Positions 50,472 to 58,536 of a DNA stretch of 64,000 bases are shown in pieces. The position numbers and the translations under genes are program-made. The notes beneath the pieces are model-generated. The model saw nothing but the letters and a program-made list of their open reading frames with translations. It was not told the DNA's origin and made no database searches. How positions within the stretch are numbered: position 1 is the first letter of the stretch; every line of letters begins with the position of its first letter. The DNA lies in assembly GCF_014269285.1 (NCBI RefSeq), contig NZ_JACOAF010000030.1, positions 248,001-312,000 of the forward strand. Direction: 5' to 3'. This DNA comes from Rufibacter sediminis (GTDB taxonomy: Bacteria; Bacteroidota; Bacteroidia; Cytophagales; Hymenobacteraceae).

Positions 50472-50804
50472 ATGAGCGTGGATGCGACACTCCTTGTAAT
50501 TGCGCCAGAAATGATGGCCGTTGACGAAACCCGTCGGCTGGCTGTCATTGACCTGGCTGCAAAGAGTGTCGGTCCTGCTTATGGCGACAATCGAGAACTG
50601 GCTACGGCTTACCTTGCCGCGCACATGCTGACCACCAGCGGCCGTGGCGGTAATACCGGATCAGTCAAGAGCATCAGAGAAGGTGATTTAAGTATTACGT
50701 ATGGCGGTGGTGAAGGTACAGGGTATCAATCCACCGCCTACGGCATTGAATATGTACGCTTGACGGGTCTTATTGGCTTTGCTGCCAGAACGAGGATGAT
50801 GTGA
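50472..50804 (+). CDS. head-tail adaptor (DUF4054)
   Basis: A 110-residue protein. RLAVIDLAAKSVGPAYGDNR, ELATAYLAAHMLTTSGRGGN and YQSTAYGIEYVRLTGLIGFA are the DUF4054 pattern: a helical adaptor that binds under the portal ring. The gene overlaps the next by 4 bases (GTGA), and two bases separate it from the previous one. Confidence 0.85.
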   Translation: MSVDATLLVIAPEMMAVDETRRLAVIDLAAKSVGPAYGDNRELATAYLAAHMLTTSGRGGNTGSVKSIREGDLSITYGGGEGTGYQSTAYGIEYVRLTGLIGFAARTRMM

Positions 50805-51244
50805 TTAAAGACATCGACAAAGGCTGGAACCGCATCAAGGGCGAAGTGCAGAAAATGAAAAACGCACATGCCCGGATCGGAATTTTGCAGGGCGCGCCAG
50901 CTTATCCTGACGGCACAACACAGGCAGAGGCAGCTTTCTGGAATGAATTCGGCACCGAAGATATTCCTGAACGCTCTTTCGTTCGGTCGACTGCTGATGA
51001 AAAACGGGCGACCTATGGCCAAGTCATGAAAAAGGAAACCGACAAGATTATGCTGGGCACATCCAACGTGAAAACCTCCCTTGAGAGAGCCGGTATGCTG
51101 GCTCAGGGTCATGTGCGCAAGAAAATTAAAACGCTTAAATCTCCCCCTAACGCCCCATCCACCATTGCAAAGAAAAGTTCTTCCAATCCGCTTATTGACA
51201 CTGGCACCATGCTTCGTGCCGTGGATTATGAGGTGAAGATGTGA
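50801..51244 (+). CDS. neck/tail-completion protein
   Basis: A 147-residue protein starting with GTG at 50801. ARIGILQGAPAYPDGTTQAE, AAFWNEFGTEDIPERSFVRS and the end NPLIDTGTMLRAVDYEVKM are typical of HK97 gp10-like or virion-morphogenesis proteins with N-E-F-G-T-x-x-I-P-E-R-x-F. It joins heads and tails. It overlaps neighbours at both ends by 4 bases. Confidence 0.82.
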   Translation: MIKDIDKGWNRIKGEVQKMKNAHARIGILQGAPAYPDGTTQAEAAFWNEFGTEDIPERSFVRSTADEKRATYGQVMKKETDKIMLGTSNVKTSLERAGMLAQGHVRKKIKTLKSPPNAPSTIAKKSSSNPLIDTGTMLRAVDYEVKM

Positions 51245-51585
51245 ACGCCTTTAGCGCCTTCCGCAAACCCATGACCCTGAAAAGAAAACCGCTTGGCTCT
51301 TATGTCGACGGTGTTTGGATTGAGGGCAATCCGGTGGCAACGACCATCCTGGCTTCTGTCCAGCCTGCCAAGCCGGAGGATTTACAATCCCTCCCGGAAA
51401 ACCGCCGTGCCCTGGCTACCTACAAGGTTTATACTGACGCTGAATTGTTTGGCGTGTTAGAAGGTGTCCGCAATCCCGATATTCTGGTGATTTACGGGGA
51501 GGACTATGAGATCGCCCAAGTCGGTATCTGGCAGAATGGCCTCGTCAATCATTACAAGGCCCTGGCCGTACGGGTGCAGCCATGA
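51241..51585 (+). CDS. head-closure-like protein
   Basis: A 114-residue protein starting with GTG at 51241. FRKPMTLKRKPLGSYVDGVW, SVQPAKPEDLQSLPENRRAL and YGEDYEIAQVGIWQNGLVNH have the beta-barrel look of head-closure or stopper proteins, and the gene has their usual place. The family was assigned from position and style, not from a firm match. Confidence 0.7.
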   Translation: MNAFSAFRKPMTLKRKPLGSYVDGVWIEGNPVATTILASVQPAKPEDLQSLPENRRALATYKVYTDAELFGVLEGVRNPDILVIYGEDYEIAQVGIWQNGLVNHYKALAVRVQP

Positions 51586-52109
51586 GAGATGCCCAGATCA
51601 AACCGATACTTCAGAAATGGATCATTGCCGCTACAGGATTGCCGGACAATAAAGTGGTTTACGCCAATCAGAACGGGCCTCGTCCCGCCTTCCCTTATGT
51701 TACAGTTCATGTCACGGCAAAATCGGATATGGGATGGGCTGATATTTCAGTGCCCGACACTGACGGGGTGGCCGAAATCAACAATGACCGCATGGTATCG
51801 ATCAGCCTTCAGGCGCTTGGGTCAGGCGCCATGAGCCTGATGGAAACGCTGAGGGATGACCTGGAACGTCCTACTTCGCTGCAACAATTCCGGGGGGCTG
51901 GCTTACCCTTTATCCGTGTGCTAAATGATGTGAACGATCTGACTACCGTGGTAGGAACCAAATACGAAGAACGTGCCGGCATGGATCTGGAATTTCGGAC
52001 AGCCGTTCAGCTGACGGATGAAGTCGGCCTGATTGAAGCCGTGACAGGTGAAAGCCAGATCAACAGCGAAATCAAAGAAGTTATTCTAACTTATGAAACA
52101 GGAGTTTAA
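51582..52109 (+). CDS. tail terminator / neck protein (LIC_12616 family)
   Basis: A 175-residue protein. KPILQKWIIAATGLPDNKVV, YANQNGPRPAFPYVTVHVTA, SISLQALGSGAMSLMETLRD and EERAGMDLEFRTAVQLTDEV match the family of neck proteins near DUF3383 sheath genes (LIC_12616). It probably caps the tail tube before it joins the head. It overlaps the previous gene by 4 bases. Confidence 0.82.
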   Translation: MRDAQIKPILQKWIIAATGLPDNKVVYANQNGPRPAFPYVTVHVTAKSDMGWADISVPDTDGVAEINNDRMVSISLQALGSGAMSLMETLRDDLERPTSLQQFRGAGLPFIRVLNDVNDLTTVVGTKYEERAGMDLEFRTAVQLTDEVGLIEAVTGESQINSEIKEVILTYETGV

Positions 52110-52112
52110 GAA

Positions 52113-53138
52113 ATGGCAACATTAGACGATATCGTAAATGTCCAGATCACGCGGGAGACGAATACGGTCGACCGAGAATCGTTTGGTATTCCTCTTTTTG
52201 CTGTAACGGCTTTGAGTGCAACCAATCGGGTAACCGCCTATTCCAGTATGGATGGTGTGGCAGCCGATTACGCCCCAACCACAACGGCCTATAAAATGGC
52301 TCTGGCTGCATTCTCCCAGGAAATCCGGCCGCGTCGCATCAAAATTGGTCTGAAAACGGCTGAGGAAACCTGGACCCAAGCCCTGCAAGCGATGGTCAAT
52401 TACGACAATGACTGGTATGGACTAGCAACAGAAAGCATCGATGCCGCCGACATCGTGGAAATCGCCACTTTTGTGGAAGCTCGAACCAAGCTTTATATCG
52501 CCCGTTCTTCTGATGCCGACATTCGCACGACTGATGACGATGATGTGGCTTCTGATTTGCAGCTGGCAGAGCATGACCGCACGGCAATTTTAAGCCATAG
52601 TCTTGCCGCTTCGCAATATGCCGATGCTGCTTGGTTGGGTAATTGCCTGGTGCGTGATCCTGGCTCCCAGACATGGAAGTTTAAAACCCTGAATACCATT
52701 ACACCCGATGCCTTGACCGCAACGGCCAAGGATAACGCCTTGGGCAAGAGTGCAAATGTTTATGAACGCGTGGCCGGGGTCAACATCACCCAGGATGGTA
52801 CGGTTGCATCCGGTGAGTATATCGACATTATGCGCGGTATCGACTGGCTGACTGCCCGTATCAAGGAGCGCATTTTTACCCGGATGGTCAATTCCCCTAA
52901 AATCCCTTACACTAATGCCGGTATTGCCGTCATTGAAACTGCGGTGCGTGAGCAGTTGGATATTGCGGTTGCTCAAGGGCTGATTGCACCTGAACCGCCT
53001 TACACAGTGACCGTGCCGGATGTGCTTGACACCGATGACATTGATCGAGCACACCGTATCCTGCGCAACGTGAATTTCAAAGCGCGACTGGCGGGGGCAA
53101 TCCACTATGCTGAAATTCGCGGGACTGTTTCCGCTTAA
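52113..53138 (+). CDS. contractile tail sheath protein (DUF3383)
   Basis: A 341-residue protein. DDIVNVQITRETNTVDRESF, GIPLFAVTALSATNRVTAYS, AYKMALAAFSQEIRPRRIKI and the C-terminal HRILRNVNFKARLAGAIHYA are the DUF3383 family signature; it is a compact tail sheath. It shows the phage is a myovirus. GGAG lies 8 bases before the start. Confidence 0.92.
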   Translation: MATLDDIVNVQITRETNTVDRESFGIPLFAVTALSATNRVTAYSSMDGVAADYAPTTTAYKMALAAFSQEIRPRRIKIGLKTAEETWTQALQAMVNYDNDWYGLATESIDAADIVEIATFVEARTKLYIARSSDADIRTTDDDDVASDLQLAEHDRTAILSHSLAASQYADAAWLGNCLVRDPGSQTWKFKTLNTITPDALTATAKDNALGKSANVYERVAGVNITQDGTVASGEYIDIMRGIDWLTARIKERIFTRMVNSPKIPYTNAGIAVIETAVREQLDIAVAQGLIAPEPPYTVTVPDVLDTDDIDRAHRILRNVNFKARLAGAIHYAEIRGTVSA

Positions 53139-53154
53139 CCTACAGGAGTAAATA

Positions 53155-53604
53155 ATGGCCGGTGTAAAAACGTATGATCCAAAAAATGTGCAGGTTATCC
53201 TGGGCGGCACTCCTGCCTCCGGTTTTACCGATGGAACATTTATTTCCGTGGCGCCTGATGAGGATCTGTATACCAAAACGATTGGCGCTGACGGGGAGGC
53301 AAGCCGGGCCCGTTCCAATAACAAGTCGGCAACCGTAACGCTGACGCTCAAGCAGACATCCAGTACGAATGATGTTTTGAGCACCTTCGTAGCCGCTGAT
53401 CAAGTCAGTGATTCCGGCGTGTTCCCTCTGATGATTAAAGAAATCGGCTCTGGGCGTACCCTTGTATTTGCCCAGGCAGCTTGGGTGCAACGCTTCCCTG
53501 ACCTTGCCTATTCCAAAGAAGTCGAGGACCGGGAATGGGTAATCGCTGTGGGGCAAATGGATATCTTCATTGGTGGTAATTCTTTTAGTGGAGCGGCCTC
53601 GTAA
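53155..53604 (+). CDS. tail tube protein (DUF3277)
   Basis: A 149-residue protein. VKTYDPKNVQVILGGTPASG, FTDGTFISVAPDEDLYTKTI, SNNKSATVTLTLKQTSSTND and EDREWVIAVGQMDIFIGGNS match DUF3277 (phage structural, tube). AGGAG lies 7 bases before the ATG. Its stop overlaps the start of the chaperone gene by one base. Confidence 0.9.
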   Translation: MAGVKTYDPKNVQVILGGTPASGFTDGTFISVAPDEDLYTKTIGADGEASRARSNNKSATVTLTLKQTSSTNDVLSTFVAADQVSDSGVFPLMIKEIGSGRTLVFAQAAWVQRFPDLAYSKEVEDREWVIAVGQMDIFIGGNSFSGAAS

Positions 53605-54020
53605 TGTTGGAAACCAAAGAAAAAACCATTGATGGGCACGAATACCAGGTGACACAATTCCCTGCTCTAAAAGGAATGCGTCTCGCGGTGAAAATCGGCA
53701 AACTCTTGGGCGACGGCATCGGCCATGCAGCTACTACTGGCAGCGTCATGGATATGGATGTTTCCAAAGTCGTGGCCGGCATTGTCGAAAATCTCGACGA
53801 AGAAGCCACGCCAAATCTGTTGCTGCAATTGTTTTCCAGTACGCACCGGGACCGCAAGGAAATGAACGAAAGCGGCTTTAACATGGCCTATGCCGGGAAT
53901 TACATGGAAATGGGCAAGGCTTTACTGTTCATTCTTGAGGTAAATTACGGGGGTTTTATGGGGGCGCTGGAACAAGCAAGAAGTATTGGAAGCCAAGCCG
54001 AAGCCAGCGCCGCCAAGTAA
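53604..54020 (+). CDS. tail assembly chaperone, short form
   Basis: A 138-residue protein between tube and tape-measure genes. TPNLLLQLFSSTHRDRKEMN and YMEMGKALLFILEVNYGGFM are the typical ends of myophage tail assembly chaperones. In zero frame it stops at 54020. A slippery heptamer GGGTTTT at 53951-53957 lies at residues 116-118, and a fused long form is expected (separate entry). It coats the tape measure during tail building. Confidence 0.85.
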   Translation: MLETKEKTIDGHEYQVTQFPALKGMRLAVKIGKLLGDGIGHAATTGSVMDMDVSKVVAGIVENLDEEATPNLLLQLFSSTHRDRKEMNESGFNMAYAGNYMEMGKALLFILEVNYGGFMGALEQARSIGSQAEASAAK

Positions 54021-54208
54021 AGTTACCGGGTACGCTTGACCCTGAACTGGATGCTGAATTTCCAGCCTGGCGATTGGTTTTGGAAGGCGTGGCAACACTT
54101 CACGAACTGGAAACAAACTGGTCGCTGGATGATGTGGCACGGGCTAATGCTCTTTTGGATATGCGGGCTGATATAGAGGAAGCGGGTAGAAAAAATGCTG
54201 GTGCGTGA
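53604..54208 (+). CDS. tail assembly chaperone, long form by -1 frameshift
   Basis: Zero-frame codons are ..TAC GGG GGT TTT ATG..; the heptamer G-GGT-TTT (53951-53957) is a canonical X-XXY-YYZ slip site. In the -1 frame no stop occurs until 54206-54208, giving a 201-residue fusion. The extension ends LPGTLDPELDAEFPAWRLVL, EGVATLHELETNWSLDDVAR, ANALLDMRADIEEAG, a sensible helical domain that has no ATG, GTG or TTG of its own before 54,070. It ends just inside the tape-measure start (54195), as in lambda G/GT. Confidence 0.82.
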
Positions 54209-55772
54209 ACTCATATTCAAGCTTGGTTTCAATTCCACTGAGGCCGATAGAAAGGCCAAAAATTTTGATCGCACCGTGAGCGGCATCAAAACTGGCCTTG
54301 TTGCTATGGGGAAAGCCGCACTTGCATCCGCTGTAGTATTGACAGGTGTTGGTTCAAAAATCGTGGATGAGTATACCGCGCTGGAAAGCCGTTTAGGTCT
54401 TGTCACTAATGGCATGAACGAGCTGAGAACGGCGCAAGAGGGCGTTTATAATATTGCTCAGAAAACAGGTACAGCCTATAACGCGGGTGCTGACTTGTTT
54501 ATTCGGCTGACAAGATCGACACGGCGATTTGGTTACGTTCAAGCGCAAAATTTAAAAGTAACCGAGGCCATTCAAAAGGCACTGGTCGTATCAGGTGATG
54601 CTTCCAGCCCCGGCGCACAGGCTGCATTATTCCAGTTGGGCCAAGGCTTGCAATCCGGCGTATTGCGCGGTGAAGAATTAAATTCTGTTCTGGAACAAGC
54701 GCCGCGTTTGATGGAGGCCATTCTGGCCGGGCTGAACGTTGCGCCGGAAAAGATGAAAGGACTTGCCGAAAAGGGCTTTTTTACGACACAAAAAATTATG
54801 GATGCCTTGCTTGGCCAGGCATCCGAGATCGACAAAGAATATGCAAAGCTCGCTAACCGGCAGGCACAAAGCCGGATGCGTTTAGTCAATGCCTTCAAAA
54901 AGGTCATCTATCAGGTTTCCAAAGAAGAAAACGCAATGGATGGCCTGGTTGATGTGTACGACGCCTTGCGGGAAATTGTGGAATCGCGAGATTTTAAAGA
55001 ATCCTTCAAAACGCTCATAACGGGTCTTTCTGAAATTTTGAAATTGGTAGTTTGGGTCATTAAGCACCTTACAAAATTGATCCGCTTGATAAATGACACG
55101 GCTAAAAGCATGGGCGGATGGGAAAGAATTATCGGGGTTCTTGGTTCGGCTTTAGGGGCATTTGCCCTTGTTAAAATAGGAGCCATGATTGCCGGATTTA
55201 TTTCGCTTATAAGGTATCTTGGGTTAGCATTTACGGCGAGTTACGCCTTGGCTGAATTGATGCCTATCCTTCGGGCTGCTATGTTGTCTTTGCCCATCAT
55301 AGCAATCGCGGCTTTGCTTGCATTGTTGATTGAGGATTTGTGGAACTTCTATCGTGGAAATGAATCCGTGGTCGGCAAGTTGGTTAGTAAGTGGGATGAA
55401 TTCAGACGGTTCTTTGCCGATGTACTGACATGGCCGCTTAAAAATCTGGAAGATAATTTGAACAAGCTTATCAGGCTGGCACGCAAGCTGGGTGCAGATT
55501 TAGATTATGTCGATTTTGCCCAGGGTTTTCACAATGCGATAAGCGGCGCGGCGAATGCTGGGAATTTTGGCGGAATTAGTTATTCTGGGGCTTCAATGGG
55601 ACGCAGCATCAATAATTCACCCGTTTTCAATCAGCAAATTTCTCTTACGGTTCCACCCGGAACAAACAAGGAGCAGGCTGACTACATTTCCGGCCTGATC
55701 ACCCGCAAAACAAAGGAAGCCTTTCAATCAGAATACCGCTCTGCCCTGAACAACTTCCCGGAGGTTGAATAA
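54195..55772 (+). CDS. tape measure protein
   Basis: A 525-residue protein. The N-terminal tape-measure domain shows VRELIFKLGFNSTEADRKAK, VGSKIVDEYTALESRLGLVT, AQKTGTAYNAGADLFIRLTR and FQLGQGLQSGVLRGEELNSV followed by LEQAPRLMEAI. Hydrophobic segments follow (about 315-385). It sets tail length: at 525 residues the predicted tail is short. It overlaps the end of the long chaperone frame by 14 bases. Confidence 0.92.
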   Translation: MLVRELIFKLGFNSTEADRKAKNFDRTVSGIKTGLVAMGKAALASAVVLTGVGSKIVDEYTALESRLGLVTNGMNELRTAQEGVYNIAQKTGTAYNAGADLFIRLTRSTRRFGYVQAQNLKVTEAIQKALVVSGDASSPGAQAALFQLGQGLQSGVLRGEELNSVLEQAPRLMEAILAGLNVAPEKMKGLAEKGFFTTQKIMDALLGQASEIDKEYAKLANRQAQSRMRLVNAFKKVIYQVSKEENAMDGLVDVYDALREIVESRDFKESFKTLITGLSEILKLVVWVIKHLTKLIRLINDTAKSMGGWERIIGVLGSALGAFALVKIGAMIAGFISLIRYLGLAFTASYALAELMPILRAAMLSLPIIAIAALLALLIEDLWNFYRGNESVVGKLVSKWDEFRRFFADVLTWPLKNLEDNLNKLIRLARKLGADLDYVDFAQGFHNAISGAANAGNFGGISYSGASMGRSINNSPVFNQQISLTVPPGTNKEQADYISGLITRKTKEAFQSEYRSALNNFPEVE

Positions 55773-56362
55773 TGGCTGATCCGCTTTCCATCCTCTTTTC
55801 GCAAGTACCGGGGCGCAGGGCGTCGATCGGTGCCGTTACTCTGGATGCCACGGTTAATGAGAGCCATCAATATTTGGCCAATGTGACGACGCACCCGATT
55901 GAATCCGGTGGTTTTGTCACCGATCATGTTTATGAGGAACCGCGGGAAGTCACTATCGAAGGGGAAATTACATCATCCCCGGTCATATTTTTCGGCAATT
56001 TGGGAGGTTTGTCGGACCGCCGTATCGAGGCTTATGATCAGCTGGTAAGCCTGTATAAAACACGGGATATTGTTACGCTGGTGACGGGATTGAAGATCTA
56101 TACCGACATGGTTATCCAGTCCTTGTCTTTTCCGCGTGACCAGAAAACAGGCGGCAGGCTGCAATTTTCAGCATCCTTTAAAGAGGCCCGAAAAGTTTCT
56201 TCTCAGGTCATTGGGGTTGCCTCCGAAAAAGCCGCAGCTGACAAAAAAGATAAGGTTGCCGGCAATAAGGATTTGGGTAGGCAGGAAGCAACGAATGCCA
56301 CCCCCGCCCAGGAAGAAAAAGCCAAAGTCAAGCGGTCACTTTTACTGGATATTATTCAATGA
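55772..56362 (+). CDS. Dit-like baseplate/tail protein
   Basis: A 196-residue protein. RRASIGAVTLDATVNESHQY, VTTHPIESGGFVTDHVYEEP and the Lys/Ala-rich tail (KAAADKKDKVAGNKDLGRQE) fit the Dit-like N-terminal domain family of myophage tail proteins, which often sits right after the tape measure. It probably links tube and baseplate hub. One-base overlap with the tape-measure stop. Confidence 0.8.
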   Translation: MADPLSILFSQVPGRRASIGAVTLDATVNESHQYLANVTTHPIESGGFVTDHVYEEPREVTIEGEITSSPVIFFGNLGGLSDRRIEAYDQLVSLYKTRDIVTLVTGLKIYTDMVIQSLSFPRDQKTGGRLQFSASFKEARKVSSQVIGVASEKAAADKKDKVAGNKDLGRQEATNATPAQEEKAKVKRSLLLDIIQ

Positions 56363-56667
56363 CGCAAATTATTCCCTGGCGCGATCTGGCCGACTTTACT
56401 CAGGATATACGTTTATCCGGTGAGATTTTCAGCATCCGAGGGAGATGGAACAGTGAACGCGGCTTCTGGACTATGGATATTCACGACAAAAACGATGCAC
56501 CCCTGCTTATTGGGCAAAAAATCGTTTTAAACACTGATATTTTGATGCGCTATCGTGATCCGCGGCTTCCGCCAGGAAGCATCTTTGCAGTTGAAGCCGC
56601 GCCCGGCATCACGAAGATCGGCCGTAATGACATCGGCACAAATGTATTTCTGGTTTATGAAGCATGA
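56359..56667 (+). CDS. phage baseplate plug protein
   Basis: A 102-residue protein. MTQIIPWRDLADFTQDIRLS, GRWNSERGFWTMDIHDKNDA, GQKIVLNTDILMRYRDPRLP and PPGSIFAVEAAPG match the small baseplate plug family. It lies between the Dit-like and hub genes with 4-base overlaps on both sides, as in related myophages. Confidence 0.82.
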   Translation: MTQIIPWRDLADFTQDIRLSGEIFSIRGRWNSERGFWTMDIHDKNDAPLLIGQKIVLNTDILMRYRDPRLPPGSIFAVEAAPGITKIGRNDIGTNVFLVYEA

Positions 56668-57500
56668 CGTTTTATAATCGCGCAGCCTCTGTCGATATAG
56701 AGCTTAAAACGGGCGAGGTTTTACGCGTCCGTGACCTTCGCATCGAATTTCAGATTGAGCAAACCAATAACAGCACCCCCAATAAGGCAGAAATCAAGAT
56801 AACCAACCTTTCGGATGTCACCCGGTCTAAAATGCGGGAGAAGGATGCATTGGTCCGCCTTTTTGCTGGATATGAGGGAGATTTGGGCTCGGTGCTTCTT
56901 TTCGTAGGCAATTCTCAGCGCATTATCAATTCATGGGATACGCCGGACATCGTGACGCAAATTGAGGCGCAGGATGGCCAGCGTTCTTTGCGGGAAACGC
57001 GAACAAGTTTTTCCTATGGGAATAACACCCCAGCCAATGTCATTGTCACACGCCTTGCGAATGAACTTGGTTTTCCCCTTCGCCTGAACTTTGATATTAA
57101 GGGCAGCTATCAAGGGTACAGTTTTAACGGCAGGGCAAAAGACGCGCTGGATGAATTAACCCGGCGATTTGGCTACAAGTGGTCGGTGGTGAATGGTGAA
57201 ATTCAGATTATCCCCAAAGATGGGAATACTGGCCGAGCCGCTGTGCTGCTATCCCCGGAAACAGGGCTTGTCAACACGCCGGAACGATTGATTGATCAAG
57301 AAGGCGAGTTTGATGAAGCGCTCCAAAATCCGCTGGAATGGAAAATCACCAGTTTGTTGAATCCACGCCTTACACCGGGTTCATTGGTTGATCTTGTGTC
57401 CAAACAGGCGAAAGGGCTGTTTAAAATCGAAAAAGTAAGGCATTATGGGGATACACGCGGCAACGATTGGTTCAGTGAGATTGAGGTAAAAAGCGTATGA
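56664..57500 (+). CDS. baseplate hub protein
   Basis: A 278-residue protein. FYNRAASVDIELKTGEVLRV, FQIEQTNNSTPNKAEIKITN, DVTRSKMREKDALVRLFAGY, IVTRLANELGFPLRLN and GRAKDALDELTRRFGYKWSV are typical of hub proteins related to gp27 and P2 D. It forms the trimeric base to which the spike attaches. It overlaps the spike gene by 4 bases. Confidence 0.85.
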   Translation: MTFYNRAASVDIELKTGEVLRVRDLRIEFQIEQTNNSTPNKAEIKITNLSDVTRSKMREKDALVRLFAGYEGDLGSVLLFVGNSQRIINSWDTPDIVTQIEAQDGQRSLRETRTSFSYGNNTPANVIVTRLANELGFPLRLNFDIKGSYQGYSFNGRAKDALDELTRRFGYKWSVVNGEIQIIPKDGNTGRAAVLLSPETGLVNTPERLIDQEGEFDEALQNPLEWKITSLLNPRLTPGSLVDLVSKQAKGLFKIEKVRHYGDTRGNDWFSEIEVKSV

Positions 57501-58183
57501 GCGATAAAGACAACCTATCGGATCTATTACGCCAGGCCATGACCAGCAGGCTTGCCGATGTACGCGTTGCCATGCCGGCCGCAATTGTTGAGTATGACTT
57601 CAAAACCCAGAAAGCCTCTGTCAAGCCGCTTATCAACCGCAGGTATGCCGATGGCAGAATTTCCGAATTCCCGGTCATTAATAACGTACCCGTGGTTTTT
57701 CCGCGCTCTGGCGGGGCAAGCCTGACTTTCCCGGTTGTGAGTGGCGACACGGTATTGCTCTTGTTCTGTGACCGTTCGATCGATGCCTGGACCAATTCCG
57801 GGGGCACAGTCAATCAGGACGACAACCGAATGCACAGCCTCAATGACGCGGTGGCAATTCCGGGTTTAATTCCGTTTGCATTGGGTACTAAAGCGAAAAA
57901 TAACGAAGATGTCCTGCTGACATATGCTGGCGCCGAAATCGAGATAACATCAGACGGCCAGATTAACATGAAAAGCCCGGTTAAGGTCACGGTTGATTCC
58001 CCGGAGGTGCGCATGACCGGAAATTTGCGCGTCAAGGGTGACATTTACGATCTGGATGACGAATACGGCACGTTCAACCATATCCGTCAGATTTACAATA
58101 TCCACACGCACCCGGAAAATGACGAGGGTGGTCCTACTGATGTGCCTATTCAGCAGCTTGGCGTGTTGGGAGATACTGAATAA
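57497..58183 (+). CDS. membrane-puncturing spike (Gp138 family)
   Basis: A 228-residue protein. RLADVRVAMPAAIVEYDFKT, QKASVKPLINRRYADGRISE and VVFPRSGGASLTFPVVSGDT form the Gp138 OB-fold. A beta-helix end with YNIHTHPENDEGGPTDVP follows. The H-x-H pattern near the C terminus is the usual iron-binding apex of such spikes. It pierces the outer membrane, which supports a Gram-negative host. Confidence 0.9.
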   Translation: MSDKDNLSDLLRQAMTSRLADVRVAMPAAIVEYDFKTQKASVKPLINRRYADGRISEFPVINNVPVVFPRSGGASLTFPVVSGDTVLLLFCDRSIDAWTNSGGTVNQDDNRMHSLNDAVAIPGLIPFALGTKAKNNEDVLLTYAGAEIEITSDGQINMKSPVKVTVDSPEVRMTGNLRVKGDIYDLDDEYGTFNHIRQIYNIHTHPENDEGGPTDVPIQQLGVLGDTE

Positions 58184-58536
58184 TGGACCTTATGCTTGAC
58201 CCTGTAAGCCATGACCTGGTTGTGACCCATTACGATTTGTCGCTGGCGGATGGCATCCCGCTTATGCAGCAAAGGCTCAAGCAGTCACTTTTATTTTTCA
58301 TGGGTGAATGGTATCTGGATGTAACGGATGGCGTTCCCTATTACCAGTACATTCTGAAAAAGGCACCTGACCGCAACACGGTGGAGAGTATGTTTAAGGC
58401 AACTATTCTTGAAACGCCTGGGGTGACCGAACTTGTGGCGTTCAATTTATCCTATGACAATCCTATCAGAAGCCTTTATATTGATTTCAAGGTAAAGACC
58501 ATCTATGGGATGGTGAGCATGAGTGAGGAAATATAA
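58183..58536 (+). CDS. baseplate wedge protein (gp25 / DUF2634 / Mu gp46-like)
   Basis: A 117-residue protein. DLMLDPVSHDLVVTHYDLSL, LMQQRLKQSLLFFMGEWYLD, VTDGVPYYQYILKKAPDRNT and VESMFKATILETPGV are the pattern of Mu gp46-like baseplate wedge proteins. It adjoins the baseplate J gene, its partner in all contractile tails. Confidence 0.9.
   Translation: MDLMLDPVSHDLVVTHYDLSLADGIPLMQQRLKQSLLFFMGEWYLDVTDGVPYYQYILKKAPDRNTVESMFKATILETPGVTELVAFNLSYDNPIRSLYIDFKVKTIYGMVSMSEEI

Noticed and set aside
53922-54140. Minus-strand open frame across the chaperone/tape-measure gap
   Set aside because: The plus strand is explained by the -1 frameshift extension; the minus frame has no motif and opposes all neighbours.
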